Assembly: GCA_947632185.1 (NCBI GenBank)
Contig: CANROH010000007.1
Location: forward strand, 1 to 45,338
Direction of reading: 5' to 3'
DNA: 45,338 nt
From: an uncultured Clostridia bacterium
GTDB lineage: Bacteria > Bacillota > Clostridia > TANB77 > CAG-508
This document shows, piece by piece, positions 7,990 through 17,559 of this stretch; within the stretch, counting starts at the first letter, position 1; each line of letters starts with the position of its first letter. The notes beneath the pieces were generated by a model. It was given only the letters and a program-made list of their open reading frames with translations, searched no databases and was not told the origin of the DNA. The position numbers and the translations under genes are program-made.

Positions 7990-8679
7990 TTATTTTCTTT
8001 TTATTTTTCTTAAATAATCTTTTTGAATATCATTAATTCGATAAGATTCAATCATTTTTTGGATAGCTTTATTATAAGTAAATTTATCTAAATTATTATT
8101 TTTTAACAATTCAATTGCTTTTTCATTATATTTAACTCCAATTTCTGCTATAATCCAAGCTACTCCCATTTTTACATAATAGCCTTCATGTTTTATATTA
8201 TCTAATATTTTTATAACTTTATCAATATATTTATCAGTAATAAAATAATCAAGCATAGAAATAATTGAAAATCTGACATCAAATTCTTTTTCTGATTTGC
8301 AATATGGTAAAATAAAATTCCAATAATCATCTAAATTATTTTCTTTAATTTTCAAGCTAGGAACAAAAGTATCAGAAATTTCCCAGCTATCAATTCTAGG
8401 TATAAATAATTTTATATAGTCTAGCTTTTCATTAAAATCAATTTTACTATATGCAATTATAAAACCTTGTAATAAAACTTCTTCAAAATATTTTATTTCA
8501 TCATTTTCAACAAATTCTTTCCAATCGTATTCATTTTTTATTATATCCTTTGCTAACTTTCTTAGAACTGGTATTCTTATTCCAATCATTTCTCTATTTG
8601 TATCTGGACATATTTTTTTATTAAATTTTTTATATTCTTCATCTTTTAATTCCAATAATTTATCAAGTATTTTTTCCAT
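7990..8679 (-). CDS. AlkD-like DNA alkylation repair protein
   Basis: 229 aa, DNA_alkylation family (HEAT-like repeats; PF08713). AlkD-type glycosylases excise bulky or positively charged N3/N7-alkylpurines without flipping the base. Visible signatures are GIRIPVLRKLAK near residue 35, the IDSWEISDTF segment, the FDVRFSIISMLDYF helix, YYVKMGVAWIIAE, and a terminal NKAIQKMIES. The WEISDTF part corresponds to the conserved W-E-x-x-D segment of the family. Start 8679 has GGAGG 4 nt upstream; an ATG five codons earlier contains that site. The promoter carries a LexA-type box, so damage induction is likely. Confidence 0.88.
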   Translation of the reverse strand: MEKILDKLLELKDEEYKKFNKKICPDTNREMIGIRIPVLRKLAKDIIKNEYDWKEFVENDEIKYFEEVLLQGFIIAYSKIDFNEKLDYIKLFIPRIDSWEISDTFVPSLKIKENNLDDYWNFILPYCKSEKEFDVRFSIISMLDYFITDKYIDKVIKILDNIKHEGYYVKMGVAWIIAEIGVKYNEKAIELLKNNNLDKFTYNKAIQKMIESYRINDIQKDYLRKIKRK

Positions 8680-8691
8680 ATTGCCTCCATA

Positions 8692-8735
8692 CAAACTTGT
8701 GTTCGTATAATATCATAATATTCACTTAAAGTCAA
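8692..8735 (-). promoter_or_regulatory. Promoter with LexA/DinR-type box upstream of the AlkD-like gene
   Basis: Minus strand: TTGACT (8730-8735), exactly 17 nt, TATTAT (8707-8712), then CGAACACAAGTTTG (8692-8705). The Bacillus-type LexA consensus is CGAACRNRYGTTYG; this site has one mismatch, in the spacer. Placed directly after the -10, a repressor there would cover the transcription start. Confidence 0.75.
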
Positions 8736-8819
8736 TAGAAAAAATAAGACTTTACTTTTGATATTATATTTGATATCCTTTATATAATATTTATAAAATT
8801 GTTTAAAGAGGTTAATCAA

Positions 8820-10859
8820 TTGAGTACAATAAAAAATAAATCTAATCATATAAAACTTAAATTTTTTTTATTAATTTTCTTAATATTAATAATATTTTTA
8901 GGAATAAAATTAGGAATATTCATAGTTAATTGGCAAAATTTGGCTAAAGATATGATTGCTAATACTCCATCACAAATTTTAGATATTGATGGAAATATAA
9001 TTGCTCAAATCGGTAATAGTAAAAATATTAAAAACATTCCACTATCTGCTATTCCAGATAATTTAAAAAATGCTTACATTTCTATAGAAGATGAACGTTT
9101 CTATAAGCATAATGGAATTGATTTTCCTAGAACTACGGCCGCAATCTTCTCTTATATAAGGAATTTAGGTTCATCTTCTTTTGGAGGCAGTAGTATTACA
9201 CAACAATTAGTAAAAAATTTAACTGGTGATAAATCTTCAAAAATTACTAGAAAAATTAGTGAATGGATTAAAGCCATTTCTCTTGAAAATGTCCTTGAAA
9301 AAGATGAAATTTTAGAAGCATATTTAAATATTATATATGTTGGTCCTAATATTTATGGAGTAGGACTTGGAGCTAACTATTATTTTGATAAAGACATATC
9401 AGAATTGGATTTAGCAGAATGTGCGTTTTTAGCTGGAATAAATAATTCTCCAAACTCATACAACCCTTTTGGTGATGATGATAATAGTGAAAAGATAAAA
9501 ATAAGGACAACAGCTGTACTTGATAAAATGCTAGAATTAAACTATATAGAAAAACAAGAATATGACCAAGCTATTTTAGAACTTAATTCAGGGCTTAAAT
9601 TTAAAAATGGAAAAATTGAATCAGAAAAAAATAGTAATATATATTCTTATCATACAGATGCTCTTCTTGCTCAAATTATAAATGATATTGCTAATGATAA
9701 AAAGATTTCTACAACTTTTGCTAATAATTATATTGAAATGGCTGGATTAAAAATATATAGCACACAAGATTCCGAAATTCAAAAAACAATTGAAAATGAA
9801 TTTTCAAAAAGTAAATATGTTTTGAAATCAAAAAATGATCCTAAGGTAATAGCTCAAGGTGCTATGGTAATAATAGACCATACTACAGGTCAAGTGTTAG
9901 GATGTGTTGGTGGAATTGGAGAGAAAACCTCAAGAGGATTTAATAGAGCAACTCAAGCTTTAAGGCAAACAGGCTCTAGTGGGAAGCCGATATCTGTATT
10001 ACTTCCAGCTATTGATAAAAAAATAATAACTCCATCTAGTATGTTTGCTGATGAACCAACAACATTTAACGATGGTACTGAAGAAGGCTATTCCCCTATA
10101 GATTATAACAAATATAAAGGAACCATAACTGTCAGAAGTGCTGTAGAATCTTCACAAAATATTCCTTTTGTAAAGATTATGGAAAAGTTAACTCCTAAAA
10201 CTTCAATAGAGTACATGAAAAAATTAGGAATCACCACTCTTACAAAAACTGATGAAAATTTAAACTTGGCTTTAGGTGGTTTGGATAAAGGAATTTCTCC
10301 TTTAGAAATGGCTGGCGCATATGCTAGTATAGCAAACAACGGGAATTACATATCACCTACTTTTTATACAAAAATAGAAAATGCTAGAGGAGAAATTATT
10401 CTAAAAGTAAAACAAAAAGAGAGAAAAGTTTTTTCAGAACAAGTTGCATATATTATGCAATCCCTACTTACTCAACCTGTTAATGGAGTAGTTGGAACCG
10501 CAAAATATTGCAAAATTTCAGGAATTGATGTAGCAGCAAAAACAGGTACAACAAATGATGATTACGATAGATGGCTTTGTGGTTTCACCCCATACTATAC
10601 TGCTGTTACTTGGTTCGGCTTTGATATAAATGAAACAATAGATTTTAATAATCAAAATCCTGCAGGTCAAATATGGTCAAATGTAATGAAAAATATTCAT
10701 AGTAATTTAGAAAACATGACTTTTACAGTGCCAAAACAAGGTATTGAGACAGCTAGTATTTGTCCAAAAACTGGTATGCTTTCAACTTCTAATTGCAAAA
10801 ATGCATATACTGAATACTTCTTAGAAGGAACTGCGCCAACACTATTTTGCTCAGATTAA
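8820..10859 (+). CDS. Class A penicillin-binding protein (PBP1a-type)
   Basis: About 679 aa, bifunctional peptidoglycan synthase. Residues 10-38 form the membrane anchor. The glycosyltransferase (GT51) domain shows EDERFYKH with the catalytic Glu near residue 90, GGSSITQQLVKN, and YVGPNIYGVGLGA. The transpeptidase domain has SSGK (serine near 385), SQN, and KTGTT near 574. Two Cys pairs lie near the C-terminus. The chosen start is TTG 8820, 8 nt after AAAGAGG; an upstream TTG at 8799 has no ribosome site and overlaps the leader. A possible promoter is TTGATA 8758-8763 with TATAAT 8783-8788, spacer 19. Divergent from the AlkD-like gene. Confidence 0.93.
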   Translation: MSTIKNKSNHIKLKFFLLIFLILIIFLGIKLGIFIVNWQNLAKDMIANTPSQILDIDGNIIAQIGNSKNIKNIPLSAIPDNLKNAYISIEDERFYKHNGIDFPRTTAAIFSYIRNLGSSSFGGSSITQQLVKNLTGDKSSKITRKISEWIKAISLENVLEKDEILEAYLNIIYVGPNIYGVGLGANYYFDKDISELDLAECAFLAGINNSPNSYNPFGDDDNSEKIKIRTTAVLDKMLELNYIEKQEYDQAILELNSGLKFKNGKIESEKNSNIYSYHTDALLAQIINDIANDKKISTTFANNYIEMAGLKIYSTQDSEIQKTIENEFSKSKYVLKSKNDPKVIAQGAMVIIDHTTGQVLGCVGGIGEKTSRGFNRATQALRQTGSSGKPISVLLPAIDKKIITPSSMFADEPTTFNDGTEEGYSPIDYNKYKGTITVRSAVESSQNIPFVKIMEKLTPKTSIEYMKKLGITTLTKTDENLNLALGGLDKGISPLEMAGAYASIANNGNYISPTFYTKIENARGEIILKVKQKERKVFSEQVAYIMQSLLTQPVNGVVGTAKYCKISGIDVAAKTGTTNDDYDRWLCGFTPYYTAVTWFGFDINETIDFNNQNPAGQIWSNVMKNIHSNLENMTFTVPKQGIETASICPKTGMLSTSNCKNAYTEYFLEGTAPTLFCSD

Positions 10860-10885
10860 TCTTATTGTTTAAAAATTAATATATT

Positions 10886-10927
10886 AAAATTGGAATGATT
10901 ATTTTTTATTAACCATTCCAATTTTTT
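10886..10927. terminator. Bidirectional terminator between PBP and sortase genes
   Basis: Perfect 12-bp stem (10886-10897 with 10914-10925) with a 16-nt AT loop. A T run follows on the plus strand and a weaker T run on the minus strand. It serves the convergent genes on both sides. Confidence 0.8.
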
Positions 10928-10938
10928 GTATAATTTAA

Positions 10939-11538
10939 TTAATATTCTTTTAAATAAGCCTTTACAATAAGTCTTTTTTGGTTTGCATTATTACAAGTTA
11001 ATAAAGTTAATTCATAATTTTTATTTGCTTTTAAAATTGATGTATCATTTTCTTCTGTTTCAAATATATCATAAACAGTGTACTCAAATTCATTTCCAAT
11101 TAAATCAATTAATTTGATTTTATCTCCATATTCTAATTCATCAATTCTTCCAAAAAATCTATTATCATTATAATTATGACCTGCAATACAAATATTGCCC
11201 TTCTTTCCTAAATCTACACCACTAAATTTACATGGAGCTATTTTAAGTAATTTTTCATTATAAGTATTAAACACCGCATATTCTAAATCAATTTTATTAA
11301 TGTATATTTTCCCCAAATAGTTACTTTGACTACTTGTTTTATTAACTTCATACATTGCACTTATTCCAATATTTTTATTAATTATTGTAGAAATGTTTTC
11401 TAAATTTTCATCTTCATTATAATTCATAATAAATAATACAAGTAAAAAAATTGCTATTAATATTGAAATTATTAGTTGTACTCTAAATATATATTTTAAT
11501 TTCCTATTAATTTTTTTATTAAATAATATTTGATTCAT
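10939..11538 (-). CDS. Sortase (class D/E-like cysteine transpeptidase)
   Basis: 199 aa, single N-terminal membrane helix (about 20-38) and an extracellular sortase domain. The catalytic His121 is in IAGHNYND, Cys182 is in LLTC and Arg189 is in QKRLIV. GKIYINKIDLEYAVF is the usual first strand of the domain. It would join LPxxG-type surface proteins to the cell wall. The likely substrate in this window is the LPYAG protein at 21878-22264, although the genes are not adjacent. No clear ribosome site precedes ATG 11538, so low expression or a different start is possible. Confidence 0.9.
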   Translation of the reverse strand: MNQILFNKKINRKLKYIFRVQLIISILIAIFLLVLFIMNYNEDENLENISTIINKNIGISAMYEVNKTSSQSNYLGKIYINKIDLEYAVFNTYNEKLLKIAPCKFSGVDLGKKGNICIAGHNYNDNRFFGRIDELEYGDKIKLIDLIGNEFEYTVYDIFETEENDTSILKANKNYELTLLTCNNANQKRLIVKAYLKEY

Positions 11539-11643
11539 ATATATATTATTTCTAATATATAATTTTTTATAAAAATATTAAAATAAAACATTTAAAAACA
11601 TAGGCTTTTAAACATTTTTTTCAAAAAACACACTATTAATAAT

Positions 11644-11672
11644 TTGCTTTAAAAATAAAAATATGTTATAGT
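11644..11672 (+). promoter_or_regulatory. SigA-type promoter of smpB
   Basis: TTGCTT (11644-11649), 17-nt spacer, TATAGT (11667-11672), 41 nt before the smpB start. Confidence 0.65.
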
Positions 11673-11713
11673 AATAAATAATTATTTTTATATTAAGAAA
11701 GGAATTTATAGTT

Positions 11714-12166
11714 ATGGAAATAAAATTGCTTGCTAAAAATCCAACTGCATATCATAACTATTCAATAGAATCAACTTTAGAAGCAGGTATTGTTTTAACA
11801 GGAACTGAAATTAAATCAATTAAAAATGGTAAGTCTAATATAAAAGATACTTATGTTAATATAAAAAATGGTGAAGTTTTTATTTATGGAATGCATATTA
11901 GTCCATATGAATTTGGCAATATTTATAATAAAGATCCGCTTAGAACCAGAAAGCTTTTATTAAACAGAAAAGAAATAAATAAACTTGCAGGAATGATTAA
12001 ACAAAAAGGTATTTCTCTTGTGCCAATAAAAATGTATATGAAAAGGAACAAAGTAAAATTAGAAATTGGTATTGGAAAAGGTAAAAAATTATATGATAAG
12101 CGTGAAGATATGGCAAAAAAAGATGCAGAAATGAAAATTCAAAGAGCTTTAAAAAATAAATATTAA
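11714..12166 (+). CDS. smpB: SsrA-binding protein SmpB
   Basis: 150 aa. Binds tmRNA and delivers it to stalled ribosomes for trans-translation. Family features are AYHNYSIE near the start, [13 protein letters not shown], the [10 protein letters not shown] block, [21 protein letters not shown], and a basic C-terminal tail. Start ATG 11714 with AAGGAA upstream. The tmRNA gene itself is not seen in this window. If CGG codons stall ribosomes here, as proposed for the three frameshift genes, SmpB would be the competing rescue route. Confidence 0.96.
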   Translation: MEIKLLAKNPTAYHNYSIESTLEAGIVLTGTEIKSIKNGKSNIKDTYVNIKNGEVFIYGMHISPYEFGNIYNKDPLRTRKLLLNRKEINKLAGMIKQKGISLVPIKMYMKRNKVKLEIGIGKGKKLYDKREDMAKKDAEMKIQRALKNKY

Positions 12167-12170
12167 AATA

Positions 12171-12210
12171 AAAAGAAGTTATGCATGAAATAAACATAAC
12201 TTCTTTTTTT
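12171..12210. terminator. Bidirectional terminator between smpB and fba
   Basis: Perfect 13-bp stem (12171-12183 with 12195-12207), T run on the plus strand and A/T tract on the other side. It separates convergent genes. Confidence 0.85.
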
Positions 12211-12216
12211 ATTATT

Positions 12217-13146
12217 TTATGCTTTATTGCTTGAGCAAAATACATCATTTATTTTATGTGATACTGTATTTCTAATCTCATCTCTAGCTGCTCCTAAATA
12301 CTTTCTAGGATCAAATACAGAAGGATCATCATTAAATACTTTTCTAATTTGAGCTGTCATAGCTAATCTTAAATCAGTATCAACGTTTATTTTAGAAACT
12401 CCATTTTCCCCTGCTTGTTTTAACATTTCATCAGGACAACCTTTTGCACCTGGAATATTTCCACCATTATTATTACACATTTCAACAAGTTCTGGTATTA
12501 CTGTAGATGCGCCGTGTAATACTATTGGTGTATTAGGTAACTTTTCTTTAACTTTTTGTAATATATCAAATCTTAATCTTGCTTCTCCTTTAAATTTATA
12601 TGCACCATGACTTGTTCCTATAGCTATTGCTAGAGAATCACAGCCTGTTCTTTGAACAAATTCATATGCTTGATCTGGATCAGTATATTTTGCATCATCA
12701 GTAGCAACATTAACATCATCCTCAACTCCAGCTAATTTTCCAAGTTCAGCTTCAACAACTACTCCTTTAGAATGAGCATACTCTACTACCTTTTTTGTTA
12801 AAGCAACATTTTCTTCAAAATCATATTTTGATCCATCAATCATTACAGATGTAAAACCATTATCTATACACATTTTACATGTTTCAAAATCAGGACCATG
12901 ATCTAAATGAAGTGCAATTGGTATAGTTGTAGTTTCAATTGCAGCCTCCACCATTTTAATTAAATAATTTATTCTAGCATATTTTATCGCACTTGAAGAA
13001 ACTTGTAAAATTACTGGTGACTTAGCTTCTTCTGCAGCATCTGTTATTGCTTGTATAAATTCCATATTGTTTATATTAAAAGCTCCTATTGCAAAATGTT
13101 CTTTCATAGATTTTTCAAACATTTCTTTCGTTGTTACTAATGGCAT
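12217..13146 (-). CDS. fba: Fructose-bisphosphate aldolase, class II
   Basis: 309 aa. Zn-dependent reversible cleavage of fructose 1,6-bisphosphate to dihydroxyacetone phosphate and glyceraldehyde 3-phosphate. The metal site includes His in HLDHG (residues about 79-83), Glu in VEAELGKLAG, His in GTSHGAYKF, and His in VLHGAS. The active-site NVDTD segment follows. The length is normal. GGAGG lies 8 nt before ATG 13146. The C-terminus overlaps no other gene, and the terminator is shared with smpB. Confidence 0.96.
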   Translation of the reverse strand: MPLVTTKEMFEKSMKEHFAIGAFNINNMEFIQAITDAAEEAKSPVILQVSSSAIKYARINYLIKMVEAAIETTTIPIALHLDHGPDFETCKMCIDNGFTSVMIDGSKYDFEENVALTKKVVEYAHSKGVVVEAELGKLAGVEDDVNVATDDAKYTDPDQAYEFVQRTGCDSLAIAIGTSHGAYKFKGEARLRFDILQKVKEKLPNTPIVLHGASTVIPELVEMCNNNGGNIPGAKGCPDEMLKQAGENGVSKINVDTDLRLAMTAQIRKVFNDDPSVFDPRKYLGAARDEIRNTVSHKINDVFCSSNKA

Positions 13147-13225
13147 AATATAATTCCTCCTTAAAATTTATTTTCTTACCATATTTTATATTCTTCATTA
13201 AAGTATGTCAAGCATAATTTTGAAT

Positions 13226-13255
13226 AAAAAAGCCTATCACATAAAGTAATAGGCT
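13226..13255 (-). terminator. Terminator of the DUF1540 gene
   Basis: Minus strand stem AGCCTAT / ATAGGCT (13249-13255 with 13231-13237), 11-nt loop, followed by six T. Ends 11 nt past the stop codon. Confidence 0.75.
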
Positions 13256-13265
13256 CATAATTAAA

Positions 13266-13439
13266 TTAATCACATTTGCAACTATAGCTTCCACACATTG
13301 ATTCATCAGCAGCTTTTCCATTTGAACATCCAGGACAAGCTTGTACCTCTATTTGATTTAATTCACACATTCTATCATCACAATTATTATATTTACATGA
13401 TTCTACAGTACATCTTATTTTTTGATTGTAATTATCCAT
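13266..13439 (-). CDS. DUF1540 cysteine-rich small protein
   Basis: 57 aa with ten cysteines. The first part, IRCTVESCKYNN followed by a CDDRMCELNQIEV stretch, matches the DUF1540 pattern (C-x4-C-x4-C then an IxV strand). A second Cys group CPGCSNG and a CKC end follow. Probably a small metal-binding protein; function unknown. The ATG at 13439 has GGAAGG 6 nt upstream. Single-gene unit with its own terminator. Confidence 0.8.
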   Translation of the reverse strand: MDNYNQKIRCTVESCKYNNCDDRMCELNQIEVQACPGCSNGKAADESMCGSYSCKCD

Positions 13440-13503
13440 AATAGACCTTCCTTTCTAAAACTTAATTTTTAAGTCTTTCTCTTTATATTTATAAAAATAA
13501 TGC

Positions 13504-13533
13504 AAAAATAGAACTATAAAATAGTTCTATTTT
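13504..13533 (-). terminator. Terminator of the metG-tmk operon
   Basis: Perfect 13-bp stem (13505-13517 with 13521-13533), 3-nt loop, then five T on the minus strand. It lies about 40 nt past the stop of the WG-repeat gene, the last in the operon. Confidence 0.85.
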
Positions 13534-13569
13534 ATTATATGCATTTTAAATTTTTTTAAATTCCAATTT

Positions 13570-15204
13570 TTAGTAATTCAAATAAAATTTATCACCTACA
13601 AAATGATAATTCAAATCTTTTAAATTGTTTTCAAACTCTGAATAATTAAGTTCATATTGTTTGTTAGTTTCAGGCAATTCATATACTAAATCATAAACCT
13701 CTTCAATTCCATCAAGAAGCACTTCTCCGTTTGAATTAATTAAATTCCAATTCATTGTTGAATATTTATAATCATTAAATTTTATATTATTAGTAGAATC
13801 TAAAGTTAAATATAATCCTTGAGAAACTAACCTTGTATTTATAGCTGCGTATTCTCTATCAAATACATTATTATAAGTATCATCAATTATTTGAAAAGAA
13901 TCCTCTTCTGTTTTAACAATATATCTTCCATTATCTATAACATATATATCTTTATAATAATTTGACAATCTATTTTTTTCTACTGAATCTATAAAATATA
14001 CTGTATCATTATTATAATCTTTAAGTAATATTCTATCTCCAAAGAAATCTAATATTTGAGCTTTTCCAGTCATTTCATTTTTCTTTCCATAGCTACTATA
14101 CCAACCTTGACTTCTTTTTGAAACATCATAAAATGGTATTGTTCCATTTGAAAAAAGATATAAATAGCTTGAATCATAATCTAAATATGATGTATCCAAT
14201 TTTATTTTTAAATCTAAATTATCTTTTTTAGCAAGTTCATAAATATCTCCCAAGCCCATATTGCTTTGAGTAACAATTAAATCATATTCATCATTATAAT
14301 CATATCTAAAGGAATAATCAGATGAAATTTCTTGATATACTGGTACTTTATTAATATTATTTGCTATTTCCTCTATTTCATACTTCATAGGTTCTGACTG
14401 TTTTAATGTATTTATATATATATCTTTCAATTCTTCTAACTTAGCTTTATAATTTTCATCAGATGACTCTGTTCTATATGATAATACACTTCTTTGATTT
14501 TTTAAAATGATTTTTGAGCTACCATTTTCACAAACAAGAGCTATATAAAAGTTCTTTCCATATGATGTTATTTGAATAAATGGGCTAGCATAGTCATATT
14601 TAAAATCAATAACAACATCACCATTTTGATTTATATATCCATATTTTCCATTCTTTTTTACATTTATATATACATCTTGAATATCTAATTCTGTAACATA
14701 TTTAAAATAATCTTCTACATAAGCAAGTTCATTTTTATTCTCATTATTTTTTATACGTCTTCCTATAGAATCATAATTCAAACTTAATACTCCAACAATT
14801 ACTATAGCTGACATTAAAACTATAGATATAGAAATCGCTGTAGTACTATTTAATTCAACTAAATTTTCCTTTAAACTTTTAAATAAAACAATTAAGCCAG
14901 ATATTATGCTAAAAGCAGAAATTGTTGGCTCTTTTATAAATAGAAAACTTATTGAAAAAATTCCAATAATATATGCTGTATTAAATGTTGTATCTGTTCT
15001 GTGATGATAACTTTGAATTGCATCAATTATTGAAACAGAAAACATAATTATGTATATTGTTATTAAAAGATATCTTACAACATAATTTTCTTGAATTGTC
15101 ATTTGTGTTTTATCTTGTGGAACAACTATTGTATATACAATAATCAGAATTCCAAACAAAATATTCATTCCACTAATACATAAATTTACAATTTTTCCTC
15201 TCAT
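13570..15204 (-). CDS. Membrane protein with WG-type beta repeat, unknown function
   Basis: 544 aa. Residues 1-150 hold about five transmembrane helices. The rest is extracellular and starts with a WG-repeat unit, VKKNGKYGYINQNGDVVIDFKYDYA, near residues 182-206. Weaker copies with spacing of the same order follow (for example WNLINSNGEVLLDG near 485). WG repeats are thought to form beta structures for binding; no ligand can be named. It is the last gene of the operon that begins at 18903, 18 nt after tmk. A second WG protein lies at 42332-43786. Confidence 0.7.
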   Translation of the reverse strand: MRGKIVNLCISGMNILFGILIIVYTIVVPQDKTQMTIQENYVVRYLLITIYIIMFSVSIIDAIQSYHHRTDTTFNTAYIIGIFSISFLFIKEPTISAFSIISGLIVLFKSLKENLVELNSTTAISISIVLMSAIVIVGVLSLNYDSIGRRIKNNENKNELAYVEDYFKYVTELDIQDVYINVKKNGKYGYINQNGDVVIDFKYDYASPFIQITSYGKNFYIALVCENGSSKIILKNQRSVLSYRTESSDENYKAKLEELKDIYINTLKQSEPMKYEIEEIANNINKVPVYQEISSDYSFRYDYNDEYDLIVTQSNMGLGDIYELAKKDNLDLKIKLDTSYLDYDSSYLYLFSNGTIPFYDVSKRSQGWYSSYGKKNEMTGKAQILDFFGDRILLKDYNNDTVYFIDSVEKNRLSNYYKDIYVIDNGRYIVKTEEDSFQIIDDTYNNVFDREYAAINTRLVSQGLYLTLDSTNNIKFNDYKYSTMNWNLINSNGEVLLDGIEEVYDLVYELPETNKQYELNYSEFENNLKDLNYHFVGDKFYLNY

Positions 15205-15222
15205 ATTTTTACCCTCGCGAGT

Positions 15223-15903
15223 TTATTTCTTTTGTATTTCTTCATAAACTATTTTATATATTTCTTCATGAATGTCTTCTCTAGTTCTTATTTTTCCATC
15301 ATTAACACATTTTATTTCATTCCAACCATACTCATCTACTAGACTACATGCAGCATTATATGAATCTATCAAATGACTTTCATTTCTCTCATGTATATCC
15401 TTTTTATCAGTATGAGTAAATTTATTTTTTCTATCCTTAATAAGTTCTTTAGCCTTTTCAGGTGGCATATTTAAGAAAAACACTTTAGTTGGTCTTGGTA
15501 GTTCATAAAGATTAAATTCTAATTCAAATAACCAATCTAAAAATTTTTTTCTTTCCTCTTTATCTTCTATTTTACCAGCCTGATGAACCATGTTAGCTGT
15601 TGTATATCTGTCAGCTAATATTATTCCTCCATTTTTATAATATTCCTTAAAATCCTTAGTAAAAGTTGCATATCTGTCCACTGCATAAAAAGTTGATGCA
15701 ATATATGGACTTATACTTTTGGGGTCTTCACCAAATTCACCTGATAAATACATTTTTACAAGCGCTGATGACGGACTATCGTAATTTGGAAAGCTCATAG
15801 TTCTATAATCTATATTATCTTTATTTAAATGTTCTTTTAATAAATCGAATTGTGTTTGTTTTCCACTTCCATCTGTTCCATCTATTACAAATATTTTTCC
15901 CAT
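15223..15903 (-). CDS. tmk: Thymidylate kinase
   Basis: 226 aa. Phosphorylates dTMP to dTDP. The P-loop is GTDGSGKQT (residues 9-17). DRYATF and ADRYTTANMVHQ carry the conserved DRY-type motif of TMP kinases. The LID region is RKNKFTHTDKKDIHER. It is slightly longer than the usual 205-215 aa. GAGG precedes the ATG. It sits between metG (28 nt) and the WG-repeat gene (18 nt). Confidence 0.93.
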   Translation of the reverse strand: MGKIFVIDGTDGSGKQTQFDLLKEHLNKDNIDYRTMSFPNYDSPSSALVKMYLSGEFGEDPKSISPYIASTFYAVDRYATFTKDFKEYYKNGGIILADRYTTANMVHQAGKIEDKEERKKFLDWLFELEFNLYELPRPTKVFFLNMPPEKAKELIKDRKNKFTHTDKKDIHERNESHLIDSYNAACSLVDEYGWNEIKCVNDGKIRTREDIHEEIYKIVYEEIQKK

Positions 15904-15931
15904 ATATATTTTACCTCTAAAATAATTTCTA

Positions 15932-17533
15932 TTATTTTTTCCCTATCCTATTAAATAATGGTTCTATATTATTTAATTTTGTTCCAACTTTTACATCTAT
16001 AAAATTCCAAGTACAATTTTCTATTTTCAAATATTCTCTTATCTTTTTACATGCAGTAGGCATTATTGGTTCAAATAAATTTGATAAATTTGCTATAACT
16101 GTACTACATGTATATATAATATTATTAAATTCTTCAATATTTTCGTTTTTAGCAATCCATGGTTTTCTTTCATCATAATATTTATTAGTTATTTCAACAA
16201 GCTCCATTACCTTTTTTACTGCTTCTCTAAATTCTAATTCTTCAATTAGTTCTCCTTCTTGTTTATAAGTTTCCTCAATTTTAGCTTTAATTTCAGAATC
16301 CAAAATACCATTAGGAATTTCTTGTAAATCCTTAAATCTTAATGTTCTATTTACCAAATTACCAAATTTATTCAAAATTTCGCCATTATGAGTATTTTCA
16401 AAATCTTCAATAGTGAAGTTTGTGTCTTTCTTTTCTGGTCCATTTGCTAATAGATGAAATCTTAATGAGTCAGAATCATAATGTTCAAGAGCTTCTAAGG
16501 CTGTCATTCCTATACCTTTACTCTTAGAAAATTTTTGATCATTAAAATTTAAATATTCTGCAGAAACAATTGTATCAACTAAATGATAATTTTCTTCTTG
16601 GCCTAGTAATAAAGCATTTAAAATAATACTATGAAACATAATATTATCTTTTCCATGGCACATATATATTTTATTATTATGTCCTTCTTTCCAAAAATCT
16701 TCCCAAGTACAATCTGTTCTGTTTTCACATATTTTCATAGTGTCTGTTAAATATCCCAAAACAGCATCAATCCATACATACATTCTTTTGTCATCATAGC
16801 CTTCAACAGGAATATCAATTCCCCAGTTTAAGTCTCTTGTTACAGCTCTATCTAGTAAACCCTGTTTTAAATATTTAAGAGTTTCATTCTGAGCATTAAT
16901 TCTCCATTCTGATTTTACCTTTTCTGTATGTTCTTCAATTTGTTTTTGAAATTTAGAAAGTGCTAAATATAAAACCTTATTTTCTTTTTCAACTATTTTA
17001 GACCCACAATCTATACAATTTCCAGCCATTAATTCTTCACTTGTTGGGACATGCAAACAATTATCACATTGATCTCCTTTTGTTTCGCTACCACATTCTG
17101 GGCAAGTTAAAATAATCTCTCTATCTGATAAAAACTTATTACAGTGTTCACAAAATGCTTGTGGTTCTATTTTTTCATATATATATCCATTATCATATAA
17201 TTTTCTAAATAGAATTTTTACTTTTTCCTCATGATATTCATCAAAGGTTTTTGAATATAAATCATATGAAAATTGAAAACCTTTAAAAGTTTTATTAAAT
17301 TCTTCGTCATATTTAGTAGCAATTTCTTTTGGAGATACTTTTTCTTTTTTCGCTCTTTCTGTAATTGGAGTACCATGGCAATCTGATCCAGATACATAAA
17401 GGACGTTATCTCCTTTTAATCTATAATATCTAGCTAGAATATCTCCTGATATTAATCCAGCAAGATGTCCTAAATGTAATGAGCTGTTTGCATAAGGCCA
17501 AGCTCCTCCTATAAGTATATTCCTTTTTTCCAT
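15932..17533 (-). CDS. metG: Methionyl-tRNA synthetase, short form
   Basis: 533 aa. Charges tRNA-Met. The HIGH-type motif is HLGH in SSLHLGHLAG (residues about 18-27), and the KMSKS-type loop is KFSKSKG near 335. The zinc domain has four CxxC-like pairs: CEHC, CPEC, CDNC and CIDC. The C-terminal tRNA-binding/dimerisation domain found in many Firmicute enzymes (about 640-670 aa) is absent; the protein ends just after the anticodon-binding domain. There is no T-box in its 26-nt upstream gap, so control must come from the operon promoter. AAAGGAT precedes the ATG. Confidence 0.95.
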   Translation of the reverse strand: MEKRNILIGGAWPYANSSLHLGHLAGLISGDILARYYRLKGDNVLYVSGSDCHGTPITERAKKEKVSPKEIATKYDEEFNKTFKGFQFSYDLYSKTFDEYHEEKVKILFRKLYDNGYIYEKIEPQAFCEHCNKFLSDREIILTCPECGSETKGDQCDNCLHVPTSEELMAGNCIDCGSKIVEKENKVLYLALSKFQKQIEEHTEKVKSEWRINAQNETLKYLKQGLLDRAVTRDLNWGIDIPVEGYDDKRMYVWIDAVLGYLTDTMKICENRTDCTWEDFWKEGHNNKIYMCHGKDNIMFHSIILNALLLGQEENYHLVDTIVSAEYLNFNDQKFSKSKGIGMTALEALEHYDSDSLRFHLLANGPEKKDTNFTIEDFENTHNGEILNKFGNLVNRTLRFKDLQEIPNGILDSEIKAKIEETYKQEGELIEELEFREAVKKVMELVEITNKYYDERKPWIAKNENIEEFNNIIYTCSTVIANLSNLFEPIMPTACKKIREYLKIENCTWNFIDVKVGTKLNNIEPLFNRIGKK

Positions 17534-17559
17534 AATTATCCTTTCTTTTTATCAGTATT

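Noticed and set aside
15205..15222. CTCGCGAG palindrome between tmk and the WG-repeat gene
   Set aside because: Striking in AT-rich DNA, but it is only 8 bp and overlaps the ribosome site region; no second copy was seen.
17534..17559. T-box leader for metG
   Set aside because: The gap to the upstream gene is only 26 nt.
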